From Parapristionchus giblindavisi (taxonomy: Eukaryota > Nematoda > Chromadorea > Rhabditida > Diplogasteridae), in the NCBI GenBank assembly GCA_943737045.1, contig CALSFV010000080.1, forward strand, positions 310,001-374,000: 64,000 nucleotides of DNA, read 5' to 3'. The notes under the pieces are model-generated. The model did no database searches and was not told the origin of the DNA. It saw only the letters and a program-made list of their open reading frames with translations. Below, in pieces: positions 1 through 15,100 of this stretch (within the stretch, counting starts at the first letter, position 1; every line of letters begins with the position of its first letter). A program made the translations under genes and the position numbers.

Positions 1-321
1 TTCAAAGTGGTCAGTACGGCCAATATGTAAATTTATCTTTCAATAATCTCTGTTTTTGGTAAAAAATAATTCGTTACAAGTCTAATTGTCAATGATACTT
101 ATCGAGTAATATACTATGTGAAAGAGGAAAAAATTCTGAATGAGACACACTTCAGGTCATGTCGAGCTGTAATATTTTACTGCTGCTATAATGACCGAAG
201 TACCAAAGTAGCTTTTACTCTGATATGATCAAGATAACTTGAGAAATATCAAAATGAAAATGAAACCTATCGTGTCATATACCAAATGAAAGAGCGAAAA
301 ATTCTGAATATGATAAACTAT
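1..321. repeat. Reference satellite monomer, itself an ancient dimer
   Basis: One 321-bp unit taken as reference phase. Two halves are related: about 55 bp starting at 91 (AATGATACTTATCG...) aligns with the stretch starting at 259 (AATGAAACCTATCG...), both running into TGAAAGAG and then AAAAATTCTGAAT. The offset is 168 bp. Weaker similarity continues upstream (CTCTG at 48 and 218; TTCA...GGTCA at 1 and 151). The monomer therefore looks like an old dimer of roughly 150- and 170-bp halves. It also carries a small dyad, TCAAG-ATAA-CTTGA, near 229-242. The PLE later inserted at the equivalent of 292/293, and the DNA transposon at the TA at 216-217. Confidence 0.8.
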
Positions 322-1900
322 TTCAAAGTGGTCAGTACGGCCAATATGTAAATTTATCTTTCAATAATCTCTGTTTTTGGTAAAAAATAATTCGTTACAA
401 GTCTAATTGTCAATGATACTTATCGAGTAATATACTATGTGAAAGAGGAAAAAATTCTGAATGAGACACACTTCAGGTCATGTCGAGCTGTAATATTTTA
501 CTGCTGCTATAATGACCGAAGTACCAAAGTAGCTTTTACTCTGATATGATCAAGATAACTTGAGAAATATCAAAATGAAAATGAAACCTATCGCGTCATA
601 TACCAAATGAAAGAGCGAAAAATTCTGAATATGATAAACTATTTCAAAGTGGTCAGTACGGCCAATATGTAAATTTATCTTTCAATAATCTCTGTTTTTG
701 GTAAAAAATAATTCGTTACAAGTCTAATTGTCAATGATACTTATCGAGTAATATACTATGTGAAAGAGGAAAAAATTCTGAATGAGACACACTTCAGGTC
801 ATGTCGAGCTGTAATATTTTACTGCTGCTATAATGACCGAAGTACCAAAGTAGCTTTTACTCTGATATGATCAAGATAACTTGAGAAATATCAAAATGAA
901 AATGAAACCTATCGTGTCATATACCAAATGAAAGAGCGAAAAATTCTGAATATGATAAACTATTTCAAAGTGGTCAGTACGGCCAATATGTAAATTTATC
1001 TTTCAATAATCTCTGTTTTTGGTAAAAAATAATTCGTTACAAGTCTAATTGTCAATGATACTTATCGAGTAATATACTATGTGAAAGAGGAAAAAATTCT
1101 GAATGAGACACACTTCAGGTCATGTCGAGCTGTAATATTTTACTGCTGCTATAATGACCGAAGTACCAAAGTAGCTTTTACTCTGATATGATCAAGATAA
1201 CTTGAGAAATATCAAAATGAAAATGAAACCTATCGCGTCATATACCAAATGAAAGAGCGAAAAATTCTGAATATGATAAACTATTTCAAAGTGGTCAGTA
1301 CGGCCAATATGTAAATTTATCTTTCAATAATCTCTGTTTTTGGTAAAAAATAATTCGTTACAAGTCTAATTGTCAATGATACTTATCGAGTAATATACTA
1401 TGTGAAAGAGGAAAAAATTCTGAATGAGACACACTTCAGGTCATGTCGAGCTGTAATATTTTACTGCTGCTATAATGACCGAAGTACCAAAGTAGCTTTT
1501 ACTCTGATATGATCAAGATAACTTGAGAAATATCAAAATGAAAATGAAACCTATCGTGTCATATACCAAATGAAAGGGCGAAAAATTCTGAATATGATAA
1601 ACTATTTCAAAGTGGTCAGTACGGCCAATATGTAAATTTATCTTTCAATAATCTCTGTTTTTGGTAAAAAATAATTCGTTACAAGTCTAATTGTCAATGA
1701 TACTTATCGAGTAATATACTATGTGAAAGAGGAAAAAATTCTGAATGAGACACACTTCAGGTCATGTCGAGCTGTAATATTTTACTGCTGCTATAATGAC
1801 CGAAGTACCAAAGTAGCTTTTACTCTGATATGATCAAGATAACTTGAGAAATATCAAAATGAAAATGAAACCTATCGTGTCATATACCAAATGAAAGAGC
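1..1900. repeat. Dimeric higher-order repeat (642 bp)
   Basis: Monomers alternate between CTATCGTGTC and CTATCGCGTC. The CGCG form is at 592-595 and again 642 bp later, near 1,234-1,237, with CGTG forms between. Apart from this and a GAAAGGGCG variant near 1,575, the monomers here look almost identical. This suggests recent spread of a two-monomer unit. The right boundary is approximate. Confidence 0.6.
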
Positions 1901-3536
1901 GAAAAATTCTGAATATGATAAACTATTTCAAAGTGGTCAGTACGGCCAATATGTAAATTTATCTTTCAATAATCTCTGTTTTTGGTAAAAAATAATTCGT
2001 TGCAAGTCTAATTGTCAATGATACTTATCGAGTAATATACTATGTGAAAGAGGAAAAAATTCTGAATGAGACACACTTCAGGTCATGTCGAGCTGTAATA
2101 TTTTACTGCTGCTATAATGACCGAAGTACAAAAGTAGCTTTTACTCTGATATGATCAAGATAACTTGAGAAATATGAAAATGAAAATGAAGCCTATCGTG
2201 TCATATACCAAATGAAAGAGCGAAAAATTCTGAATATGATAAACTATTTCAAAGTGGTCAGTACGGACAATATGTAAATTTATCTTTCAATACTCTCTGT
2301 TTTTGGTACACAATAATTCGTTACAAGTCTAATTGTCAATGATACTTATCGAGTAATATACTATGTGAAAGAGGAAAAAATTCTGAATGAGACACACTTC
2401 AGGACATGTCGAGCTGTAATATTTTACTGCTGCTATAATGACCGAAGTACAAAAGTAGCTTTTACTCTGATATGATCAAGATAACTTGAGAAATATGAAA
2501 ATGAAAATGAAGCCTATCGTGTCATATACCAAATGAAAGAGCGAAAAATTCTGAATAAGATAAACCATTTCAAAGTGGTCAGTGCGGCCAATATGTAAAT
2601 TTATCTTTCAATACTCTCTGTTTTTGGTACACAATAATTCGTTACAAGTCTAATTGTCAATGATACTTATCGAGTAATATACTATGTGAAAGAGGAAAAA
2701 ATTCTGAATGAGACACACTTCAGGACATGTCGAGCTGTAATATTTTACTGCTGCTATAATGACCGAAGTACAAAAGTAGCTTTTACTCTGATATGATCAA
2801 GATAACTTGAGAAATATGAAAATGAAAATGAAGCCTATCGTGTCATATACCAAATGAAAGAGCGAAAAATTCTGAATAAGATAAACCATTTCAAAGTGGT
2901 CAGTGCGGCCAATATGTAAATTTATCTTTCAATACTCTCTGTTTTTGGTACAAAATAATTCGTTACAAGTCTAATTGTCAATGATACTTATCGAGTAATA
3001 TACTATGTGAAAGAGGAAAAAATTCTGAATGAGACACACTTCAGGACATGTCGAGCTGTAATATTTTACTGCTGCTATAATGACCGAAGTACAAAAGTAG
3101 CTTTTACTCTGATATGATCAAGATAACTTGAGAAATATGAAAATGAAAATGAAGCCTATCGTGTCATATACCAAATGAAAGAGCGAAAAATTCTGAATAA
3201 GATAAACCATTTCAAAGTGGTCAGTGCGGCCAATATGTAAATTTATCTTTCAATACTCTCTGTTTTTGGTACAAAATAATTCGTTACAAGTCTAATTGTC
3301 AATGATACTTATCGAGTAATATACTATGTGAAAGAGGAAAAAATTCTGAATGAGACACACTTCAGGTCATGTCGAGCTGTAATATTTTACTGCTGCTATA
3401 ATGACCGAAGTACCAAAGTAGCTTTTACTCTGATATGATCAAGATAACTTGAGAAATATCAAAATGAAAATGAAGCCTATCGTGTCATATACCAAATGAA
3501 AGAGCGAAAAATTCTGAATATGATAAACTATTTCAA

Positions 3537-6100
3537 AGTGGTCAGTACGGCCAATATGTAAATTTATCTTTCAATAATCTCTGTTTTTGGTAAAAAATAA
3601 TTCGTTACAAGTCTAATTGTCAATGATACTTATCGAGTAATATACTATGTGAAAGAGGAAAAAATTCTGAATGAGACACACTTCAGGTCATGTCGAGCTG
3701 TAATATTTTACTGCTGCTATAATGACCGAAGTACAAAAGTAGCTTTTACTCTGATATGATCAAGATAACTTGAGAAATATGAAAATGAAAATGAAGCCTA
3801 TCGTGTCATATACCAAATGAAAGAGCCAAAAATTCTGAATAAGATAAACCATTTCAAAGTGGTCAGTACGGCCAATATGTAAATTTATCTTTCAATACTC
3901 TCTGTTTTTGGTAAAAAATAATTCGTTACAAGTCTAATTGTCAATGATACTTATCGAGTAATATACTATGTGAAAGAGGAAAAAATTCTGAATGAGACAC
4001 ACTTCAGGTCATGTCGAGCTGTAATATTTTACTGCTGCTATAATGACCGAAGTACAAAAGTAGCTTTTACTCTGATATGATCAAGATAACTTGAGAAATA
4101 TGAAAATGAAAATGAAGCCTATCGTGTCATATACCAAATGAAAGAGCGAAAAATTCTGAATAAGATAAACCATTTCAAAGTGGTCAGTACGGCCAATATG
4201 TAAATTTATCTTTCAATACTCTCTGTTTTTGGTACAAAATAATTCGTTACAAGTCTAATTGTCAATGATACTTATCGAGTAATAAACTATGTGAAAGAGG
4301 AAAAAATTCTGAATGAGACACACTTCAGGTCATGTCGAGCTGTAATATTTTACTGCTGCTATAATGACCGAAGTACCAAAGTAGCTTTTACTCTGATATG
4401 ATCAAGATAACTTGAGAAATATCAAAATGAAAATGAAGCCTATCGTGTCATATACCAAATGAAAGAGCGAAAAATTCTGAATATGATAAACTATTTCAAA
4501 GTGGTCAGTACGGACAATATGTAAATTTATCTTTCAATACTCTCTGTTTTTGGTACACAATAATTCGTTACAAGTCTAATTGTCAATGATACTTATCGAG
4601 TAATATACTATGTGAAAGAGGAAAAAATTCTGAATGAGACACACTTCAGGACATGTCGAGCTGTAATATTTTACTGCTGCTATAATGACCGAAGTACAAA
4701 AGTAGCGTTTACTCTGATATGATCAAGATAACTTGAGAAATATGAAAATGAAAATGAAGCCTATCGTGTCATATACCAAATGAAAGAGCGAAAAATTCTG
4801 AATATGATAAACTATTTCAAAGTGGTCAGTACGGCCAATATGTAAATTTATCTTTCAATAATCTCTGTTTTTGGTAAAAAATAATTCGTTACAAGTCTAA
4901 TTGTCAATGATACTTATCGAGTAATATACTATGTGAAAGAGGAAAAAATTCTGAATGAGACACACTTCAGGTCATGTCGAGCTGTAATATTTTACTGCTG
5001 CTATAATGACCGAAGTACAAAAGTAGCTTTTACTCTGATATGATCAAGATAACTTGAGAAATATGAAAATGAAAATGAAGCCTATCGTGTCATATACCAA
5101 ATGAAAGAGCCAAAAATTCTGAATAAGATAAACCATTTCAAAGTGGTCAGTACGGCCAATATGTAAATTTATCTTTCAATACTCTCTGTTTTTGGTAAAA
5201 AATAATTCGTTACAAGTCTAATTGTCAATGATACTTATCGAGTAATATACTATGTGAAAGAGGAAAAAATTCTGAATGAGACACACTTCAGGTCATGTCG
5301 AGCTGTAATATTTTACTGCTGCTATAATGACCGAAGTACAAAAGTAGCTTTTACTCTGATATGATCAAGATAAATTGAGAAATATGAAAATGAAAATGAA
5401 GCCTATCGTGTCATATACCAAATGAAAGAGCGAAAAATTCTGAATAAGATAAACCATTTCAAAGTGGTCAGTACGGCCAATATGTAAATTTATCTTTCAA
5501 TACTCTCTGTTTTTGGTACAAAATAATTCGTTACAAGTCTAATTGTCAATGATACTTATCGAGTAATAAACTATGTGAAAGAGGAAAAAATTCTGAATGA
5601 GACACACTTCAGGTCATGTCGAGCTGTAATATTTTACTGCTGCTATAATGACCGAAGTACAAAAGTAGCTTTTACTCTGATATGATCAAGATAACTTGAG
5701 AAATATGAAAATGAAAATGAAGCCTATCGTGTCATATACCAAATGAAAGAGCGAAAAATTCTGAATAAGATAAACCATTTCAAAGTGGTCAGTACGGCCA
5801 ATATGTAAATTTATCTTTCAATACTCTCTGTTTTTGGTACAAAATAATTCGTTACAAGTCTAATTGTCAATGATACTTATCGAGTAATAAACTATGTGAA
5901 AGAGGAAAAAATTCTGAATGAGACACACTTCAGGTCATGTCGAGCTGTAATATTTTACTGCTGCTATAATGACCGAAGTACCAAAGTAGCTTTTACTCTG
6001 ATATGATCAAGATAACTTGAGAAATATCAAAATGAAAATGAAACCTATCGTGTCATATACCAAATGAAAGAGCGAAAAATTCTGAATAAGATAAACCATT
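3537..6100. repeat. Tetrameric higher-order repeat (1,284 bp)
   Basis: Rare variants recur exactly 1,284 bp (4 x 321) apart: the GAGCC form of GAGCG at 3,827 and 5,111, and the AATAAACTATG form of AATATACTATG at 4,281 and 5,565. This indicates a block of four monomers duplicated as a unit. The outer limits are approximate, because neighbouring monomers share most variants. Confidence 0.6.
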
Positions 6101-9100
6101 TCAAAGTGGTCAGTACGGCCAATATGTAAATTTATCTTTCAATACTCTCTGTTTTTGGTACAAAATAATTCGTTACAAGTCTAATTGTCAATGATACTTA
6201 TCGAGTAATATACTATGTGAAAGAGGAAAAAATTCTGAATGAGACACACTTCAGGTCATGTCGAGCTGTAATATTTTACTGCTGCTATAATGACCGAAGT
6301 ACCAAAGTAGCTTTTACTCTGATATGATCAAGATAACTTGAGAAATATCAAAATGAAAATGAAACCTATCGTGTCATATACCAAATGAAAGAGCGAAAAA
6401 TTCTGAATAAGATAAACCATTTCAAAGTGGTCAGTACGGCCAATATGTAAATTTATCTTTCAATACTCTCTGTTTTTGGTACAAAATAATTCGTTACAAG
6501 TCTAATTGTCAATGATACTTATCGAGTAATAAACTATGTGAAAGAGGAAAAAATTCTGAATGAGACACACTTCAGGTCATGTCGAGCTGTAATATTTTAC
6601 TGCTGCTATAATGACCGAAGTACCAAAGTAGCTTTTACTCTGATATGATCAAGATAACTTGAGAAATATCAAAATGAAAATGAAACCTATCGTGTCATAT
6701 ACCAAATGAAAGAGCGAAAAATTCTGAATAAGATAAACCATTTCAAAGTGGTCAGTACGGCCAATATGTAAATTTATCTTTCAATACTCTCTGTTTTTGG
6801 TACAAAATAATTCGTTACAAGTCTAATTGTCAATGATACTTATCGAGTAATATACTATGTGAAAGAGGAAAAAATTCTGAATGAGACACACTTCAGGTCA
6901 TGTCGAGCTGTAATATTTTACTGCTGCTATAATGACCGAAGTACCAAAGTAGCTTTTACTCTGATATGATCAAGATAACTTGAGAAATATCAAAATGAAA
7001 ATGAAACCTATCGTGTCATATACCAAATGAAAGAGCGAAAAATTCTGAATATGATAAACTATTTCAAAGTGGTCAGTACGGCCAATATGTAAATTTATCT
7101 TTCAATAATCTCTGTTTTTGGTAAAAAATAATTCGTTACAAGTCTAATTGTCAATGATACTTATCGAGTAATATACTATGTGAAAGAGGAAAAAATTCTG
7201 AATGAGACACACTTCAGGTCATGTCGAGCTGTAATATTTTACTGCTGCTATAATGACAGAAGTACAAAAGTAGCTTTTACTCTGATATGATCAAGATAGC
7301 TTGAGAAATATCAAAATGAAAATGAAGCCTATCGTGTCATATACCAAATGAAAGAGCGAAAAATTCTGAATATGATAAACTATTTCAAAGTGGTCAGTAC
7401 GGCCAATATGTAAATTTATCTTTCAATAATCTCTGTTTTTGGTAAAAAATAATTCGTTACAAGTCTAATTGTCAATGATACTTATCGAGTAATATACTAC
7501 GTGAAAGAGGAAAAAATTCTGAATGAGACACACTTCAGGTCATGTCGAGCTGTAATATTTTACTGCTGCTATAATGACAGAAGTACAAAAGTAGCTTTTA
7601 CTCTGATATGATCAAGATAACTTGAGAAATATGAAAATGAAAATGAAGCCTATCGTGTCATATACCAAATGAAAGAGCGAAAAATTCTGAATAAGATAAA
7701 CTATTTCAAAGTGGTCAGTACGGCCAATATGTAAATTTATCTTTCAATACTCTCTGTTTTTGGTAAAAAATAATTCGTTACAAGTCTAATTGTCAATGAT
7801 ACTTATCGAGTAATATACTATGTGAAAGAGGAAAAAATTCTGAATGAGACACACTTCAGGTCATGTCGAGCTGTAATATTTTACTGCTGCTATAATGACC
7901 GAAGTACCAAAGTAGCTTTCACTCTGATATGATCAAGATAACTTGAGAAATATCAAAATGAAAATGAAACCTATCGTGTCATATACCAAATGAAAGAGCG
8001 AAAAATTCTGAATATGATAAACTATTTCAAAGTGGTCAGTACGGCCAATATGTAAATTTATCTTTCAATAATCTCTGTTTTTGGTAAAAAATAATTCGTT
8101 ACAAGTCTAATTGTCAATGATACTTATCGAGTAATATACTACGTGAAAGAGGAAAAAATTCTGAATGAGACACACTTCAGGTCATGTCGAGCTGTAATAT
8201 TTTACTGCTGCTATAATGACAGAAGTACAAAAGTAGCTTTTACTCTGATATGATCAAGATAACTTGAGAAATATGAAAATGAAAATGAAGCCTATCGTGT
8301 CATATACCAAATGAAAGAGCGAAAAATTCTGAATAAGATAAACTATTTCAAAGTGGTCAGTACGGCCAATATGTAAATTTATCTTTCAATACTCTCTGTT
8401 TTTGGTAAAAAATAATTCGTTACAAGTCTAATTGTCAATGATACTTATCGAGTAATATACTATGTGAAAGAGGAAAAAATTCTGAATGAGACACACTTCA
8501 GGTCATGTCGAGCTGTAATATTTTACTGCTGCTATAATGACCGAAGTACCAAAGTAGCTTTTACTCTGATATGATCAAGATAACTTGAGAAATATCAAAA
8601 TGAAAATGAAACCTATCGTGTCATATACCAAATGAAAGAGCGAAAAATTCTGAATATGATAAACTATTTCAAAGTGGTCAGTACGGCCAATATGTAAATT
8701 TATCTTTCAATAATCTCTGTTTTTGGTAAAAAATAATTCGTTACAAGTCTAATTGTCAATGATACTTATCGAGTAATATACTATGTGAAAGAGGAAAAAA
8801 TTCTGAATGAGACACACTTCAGGTCATGTCGAGCTGTAATATTTTACTGCTGCTATAATGACAGAAGTACAAAAGTAGCTTTTACTCTGATATGATCAAG
8901 ATAACTTGAGAAATATCAAAATGAAAATGAAACCTATCGTGTCATATAACAAATGAAAGAGCGAAAAATTCTGAATATGATAAACTATTTCAAAGTGGTC
9001 AGTACGGCCAATATGTAAATTTATCTTTCAGTACTCTCTGTTTTTGGTAAAAAATAATTCGTTACAAGTCTAATTGTCAATGATACTTATCGAGTAATAT

Positions 9101-12100
9101 ACTATGTGAAAGAGGAAAAAATTCTGAATGAGACACACTTCAGGTCATGTCGAGCTGTAATATTTTACTGCTGCTATAATGACAGAAGTACAAAAGTAGC
9201 TTTTACTCTGATATGATCAAGATAACTTGAGAAATATCAAAATGAAAATGAAGCCTATCGTGTCATATACCAAATGAAAGAGCGAAAAATTCTGAATATG
9301 ATAAACTATTTCAAAGTGGTCAGTACGGACAATATGTAAATTTATCTTTCAATACTCTCTGTTTTTGGTACACAATAATTCGTTACAAGTCTAATTGTCA
9401 ATGATACTTATCGAGTAATATACTATGTGAAAGAGGAAAAAATTCTGAATGAGACACACTTCAGGACATGTCGAGCTGTAATATTTTACTGCTGCTATAA
9501 TGACCGAAGTACAAAAGTAGCTTTTACTCTGATATGATCAAGATAACTTGAGAAATATGAAAATGAAAATGAAGCCTATCGTGTCATATACCAAATGAAA
9601 GAGCGAAAAATTCTGAATAAGATAAACTATTTCAAAGTGGTCAGTACGGACAATATGTAAATTTATCTTTCAATACTCTCTGTTTTTGGTACAAAATAAT
9701 TCGTTACAAGTCTAATTGTCAATGATACTTATCGAGTAATATACTATGTGAAAGAGGAAAAAATTCTGAATGAGACACACTTCAGGTCATGTCGAGCTGT
9801 AATATTTTACTGCTGCTATAATGACCGAAGTACAAAAGTAGCTTTTACTCTGATATGATCAAGATAACTTGAGAAATATGAAAATGAAAATGAAGCCTAT
9901 CGTGTCATATACCAAATGAAAGAGCGAAAAATTCTGAATAAGATAAACCATTTCAAAGTGGTCAGTACGGCCAATATGTAAATTTATCTTTCAATACTCT
10001 CTGTTTTTGGTACAAAATAATTCGTTACAAGTCTAATTGTCAATGATACTTATCGAGTAATATACTATGTGAAAGAGGAAAAAATTCTGAATGAGACACA
10101 CTTCAGGTCATGTCGAGCTGTAATATTTTACTGCTGCTATAATGACCGAAGTACCAAAGTAGCTTTTACTCTGATATGATCAAGATAACTTGAGAAATAT
10201 CAAAATGAAAATGAAACCTATCGTGTCATATACCAAATGAAAGAGCGAAAAATTCTGAATATGATAAACTATTTCAAAGTGGTCAGTACGGCCAATATGT
10301 AAATTTATCTTTCAATACTCTCTGTTTTTGGTACAAAATAATTCGTTACAAGTCTAATTGTCAATGATACTTATCGAGTAATATACTATGTGAAAGAGGA
10401 AAAAATTCTGAATGAGACACACTTCAGGTCATGTCGAGCTGTAATATTTTACTGCTGCTATAATGACCGAAGTACAAAAGTAGCTTTTACTCTGATATGA
10501 TCAAGATAACTTGAGAAATATGAAAATGAAAATGAAGCCTATCGTGTCATATACCAAATGAAAGAGCGAAAAATTCTGAATAAGATAAACCATTTCAAAG
10601 TGGTCAGTACGGCCAATATGTAAATTTATCTTTCAATACTCTCTGTTTTTGGTACAAAATAATTCGTTACAAGTCTAATTGTCAATGATACTTATCGAGT
10701 AATATACTATGTGAAAGAGGAAAAAATTCTGAATGAGACACACTTCAGGTCATGTCGAGCTGTAATATTTTACTGCTGCTATAATGACCGAAGTACCAAA
10801 GTAGCTTTTACTCTGATATGATCAAGATAACTTGAGAAATATCAAAATGAAAATGAAACCTATCGTGTCATATACCAAATGAAAGAGCGAAAAATTCTGA
10901 ATATGATAAACTATTTCAAAGTGGTCAGTACGGCCAATATGTAAATTTATCTTTCAATAATCTCTGTTTTTGGTAAAAAATAATTCGTTACAAGTCTAAT
11001 TGTCAATGATACTTATCGAGTAATATACTATGTGAAAGAGGAAAAAATTCTGAATGAGACACACTTCAGGTCATGTCGAGCTGTAATATTTTACTGCTGC
11101 TATAATGACAGAAGTACAAAAGTAGCTTTTACTCTGATATGATCAAGATAACTTGAGAAATATGAAAATGAAAATGAAGCCTATCGTGTCATATACCAAA
11201 TGAAAGAGCGAAAAATTCTGAATAAGATAAACTATTTCAAAGTGGTCAGTACGGCCAATATGTAAATTTATCTTTCAATACTCTCTGTTTTTGGTACAAA
11301 ATAATTCGTTACAAGTCTAATTGTCAATGATACTTATCGAGTAATATACTATGTGAAAGAGGAAAAAATTCTGAATGAGACACACTTCAGGTCATGTCGA
11401 GCTGTAATATTTTACTGCTGCTATAATGACCGAAGTACCAAAGTAGCTTTTACTCTGATATGATCAAGATAACTTGAGAAATATCAAAATGAAAATGAAA
11501 CCTATCGTGTCATATACCAAATGAAAGAGCGAAAAATTCTGAATATGATAAACTATTTCAAAGTGGTCAGTACGGCAAATATGTAAATTTATCTTTCAAT
11601 AATCTCTGTTTTTGGTAAAAAATAATTCGTTACAAGTCTAATTGTCAATGATACTTATCGAGTAATATACTATGTGAAAGAGGAAAAAATTCTGAATGAG
11701 ACACACTTCAGGTCATGTCGAGCTGTAATATTTTACTGCTGCTATAATGACAGAAGTACAAAAGTAGCTTTTACTCTGATATGATCAAGATAACTTGAGA
11801 AATATGAAAATGAAAATGAAGCCTATCGTGTCATATACCAAATGAAAGAGCGAAAAATTCTGAATAAGATAAACTATTTCAAAGTGGTCAGTACGGCCAA
11901 TATGTAAATTTATCTTTCAATACTCTCTGTTTTTGGTACAAAATAATTCGTTACAAGTCTAATTGTCAATGATACTTATCGAGTAATATACTATGTGAAA
12001 GAGGAAAAAATTCTGAATGAGACACACTTCAGGTCATGTCGAGCTGTAATATTTTACTGCTGCTATAATGACCGAAGTACCAAAGTAGCTTTTACTCTGA

Positions 12101-15100
12101 TATGATCAAGATAACTTGAGAAATATGAAAATGAAAATGAAGCCTATCGTGTCATATACCAAATGAAAGAGCGAAAAATTCTGAATAAGATAAACTATTT
12201 CAACGTGGTCAGTACGGCCAATATGTAAATTTATCTTTCAGTACTCTCTGTTTTTGGCAAAAAATAATTCGTTACAAGTCTAATTGTCAATGATACTTAT
12301 CGGGTAATATACTATGTGAAAGAGGAAAAAATTCTGAATGAGACACACTTCAGGTCATGTCGAGCTGTAATATATTACTGTTGCTATAATGACCGAAGTA
12401 CAAAAGTAGCTTTTACTCTGATATGATCAAGATAGCTTGAGAAATATCAAAATGAAAATGAAGCCTATCGTGTCATATACCAAATGAAAGAGCGAAAAAT
12501 TCTGAATAAGATAAACCATTTCAAAGTGGTCAGTACGGCCAATATGTAAATTTATCTTTCAATACTCTCTGTTTTTGGTACAAAATAATTCGTTACAAGT
12601 CTAATTGTCAATGATACTTATCGAGTAATATACTATGTGAAAGAGGAAAAAATTCTGAATGAGACACACTTCAGGTCATGTCGAGCTGTAATATTTTACT
12701 GCTGCTATAATGACCGAAGTACCAAAGTAGCTTTTACTCTGATATGATCAAGATAACTTGAGAAATATCAAAATGAAAATGAAACCTATCGTGTCATATA
12801 CCAAATGAAAGAGCGAAAAATTCTGAATATGATAAACTATTTCAAAGTGGTCAGTACGGCCAATATGTAAATTTATCTTTCAATAATCTCTGTTTTTGGT
12901 AAAAAATAATTCGTTACAAGTCTAATTGTCAATGATACTTATCGAGTAATATACTACGTGAAAGAGGAAAAAATTCTGAATGAGACACACTTCAGGTCAT
13001 GTCGAGCTGTAATATTTTACTGCTGCTATAATGACAGAAGTACAAAAGTAGCTTTTACTCTGATATGATCAAGATAACTTGAGAAATATGAAAATGAAAA
13101 TGAAGCCTATCGTGTCATATACCAAATGAAAGAGCGAAAAATTCTGAATAAGATAAACTATTTCAAAGTGGTCAGTACGGCCAATATGTAAATTTATCTT
13201 TCAATACTCTCTGTTTTTGGTAAAAAATAATTCGTTACAAGTCTAATTGTCAATGATACTTATCGAGTAATATACTATGTGAAAGAGGAAAAAATTCTGA
13301 ATGAGACACACTTCAGGTCATGTCGAGCTGTAATATTTTACTGCTGCTATAATGACCGAAGTACCAAAGTAGCTTTTACTCTGATATGATCAAGATAACT
13401 TGAGAAATATCAAAATGAAAATGAAACCTATCGTGTCATATACCAAATGAAAGAGCGAAAAATTCTGAATATGATAAACTATTTCAAAGTGGTCAGTACG
13501 GCCAATATGTAAATTTATCTTTCAATAATCTCTGTTTTTGGTAAAAAATAATTCGTTACAAGTCTAATTGTCAATGATACTTATCGAGTAATATACTACG
13601 TGAAAGAGGAAAAAATTCTGAATGAGACACACTTCAGGTCATGTCGAGCTGTAATATTTTACTGCTGCTATAATGACAGAAGTACAAAAGTAGCTTTTAC
13701 TCTGATATGATCAAGATAACTTGAGAAATATGAAAATGAAAATGAAGCCTATCGTGTCATATACCAAATGAAAGAGCGAAAAATTCTGAATAAGATAAAC
13801 TATTTCAAAGTGGTCAGTACGGCCAATATGTAAATTTATCTTTCAATACTCTCTGTTTTTGGTAAAAAATAATTCGTTACAAGTCTAATTGTCAATGATA
13901 CTTATCGAGTAATATACTATGTGAAAGAGGAAAAAATTCTGAATGAGACACACTTCAGGTCATGTCGAGCTGTAATATTTTACTGCTGCTATAATGACCG
14001 AAGTACCAAAGTAGCTTTTACTCTGATATGATCAAGATAACTTGAGAAATATCAAAATGAAAATGAAACCTATCGTGTCATATACCAAATGAAAGAGCGA
14101 AAAATTCTGAATATGATAAACTATTTCAAAGTGGTCAGTACGGCCAATATGTAAATTTATCTTTCAATAATCTCTGTTTTTGGTAAAAAATAATTCGTTA
14201 CAAGTCTAATTGTCAATGATACTTATCGAGTAATATACTATGTGAAAGAGGAAAAAATTCTGAATGAGACACACTTCAGGTCATGTCGAGCTGTAATATT
14301 TTACTGCTGCTATAATGACAGAAGTACAAAAGTAGCTTTTACTCTGATATGATCAAGATAGCTTGAGAAATATCAAAATGAAAATGAAGCCTATCGTGTC
14401 ATATACCAAATGAAAGAGCGAAAAATTCTGAATAAGATAAACCATTTCAAAGTGGTCAGTACGGCCAATATGTAAATTTATCTTTCAATACTCTCTGTTT
14501 TTGGTACAAAATAATTCGTTACAAGTCTAATTGTCAATGATACTTATCGAGTAATATACTATGTGAAAGAGGAAAAAATTCTGAATGAGACACACTTCAG
14601 GTCATGTCGAGCTGTAATATTTTACTGCTGCTATAATGACCGAAGTACCAAAGTAGCTTTTACTCTGATATGATCAAGATAACTTGAGAAATATCAAAAT
14701 GAAAATGAAACCTATCGTGTCATATACCAAATGAAAGAGCGAAAAATTCTGAATATGATAAACTATTTCAAAGTGGTCAGTACGGCCAATATGTAAATTT
14801 ATCTTTCAATAATCTCTGTTTTTGGTAAAAAATAATTCGTTACAAGTCTAATTGTCAATGATACTTATCGAGTAATATACTACGTGAAAGAGGAAAAAAT
14901 TCTGAATGAGACACACTTCAGGTCATGTCGAGCTGTAATATTTTACTGCTGCTATAATGACAGAAGTACAAAAGTAGCTTTTACTCTGATATGATCAAGA
15001 TAACTTGAGAAATATGAAAATGAAAATGAAGCCTATCGTGTCATATACCAAATGAAAGAGCGAAAAATTCTGAATAAGATAAACTATTTCAAAGTGGTCA

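Noticed and set aside
70..90. CENP-B box-like sequence (TTCGTTACAAG...) in the monomer
   Set aside because: Only the TTCG and one A of the box fit; the required CGGG part is missing.
217..250. Hammerhead ribozyme in the satellite monomer (CTGATATGA ... GAGAAAT)
   Set aside because: CTGATATGA does not fit CUGANGA, and there is no GAAA plus GUC with matching stems.
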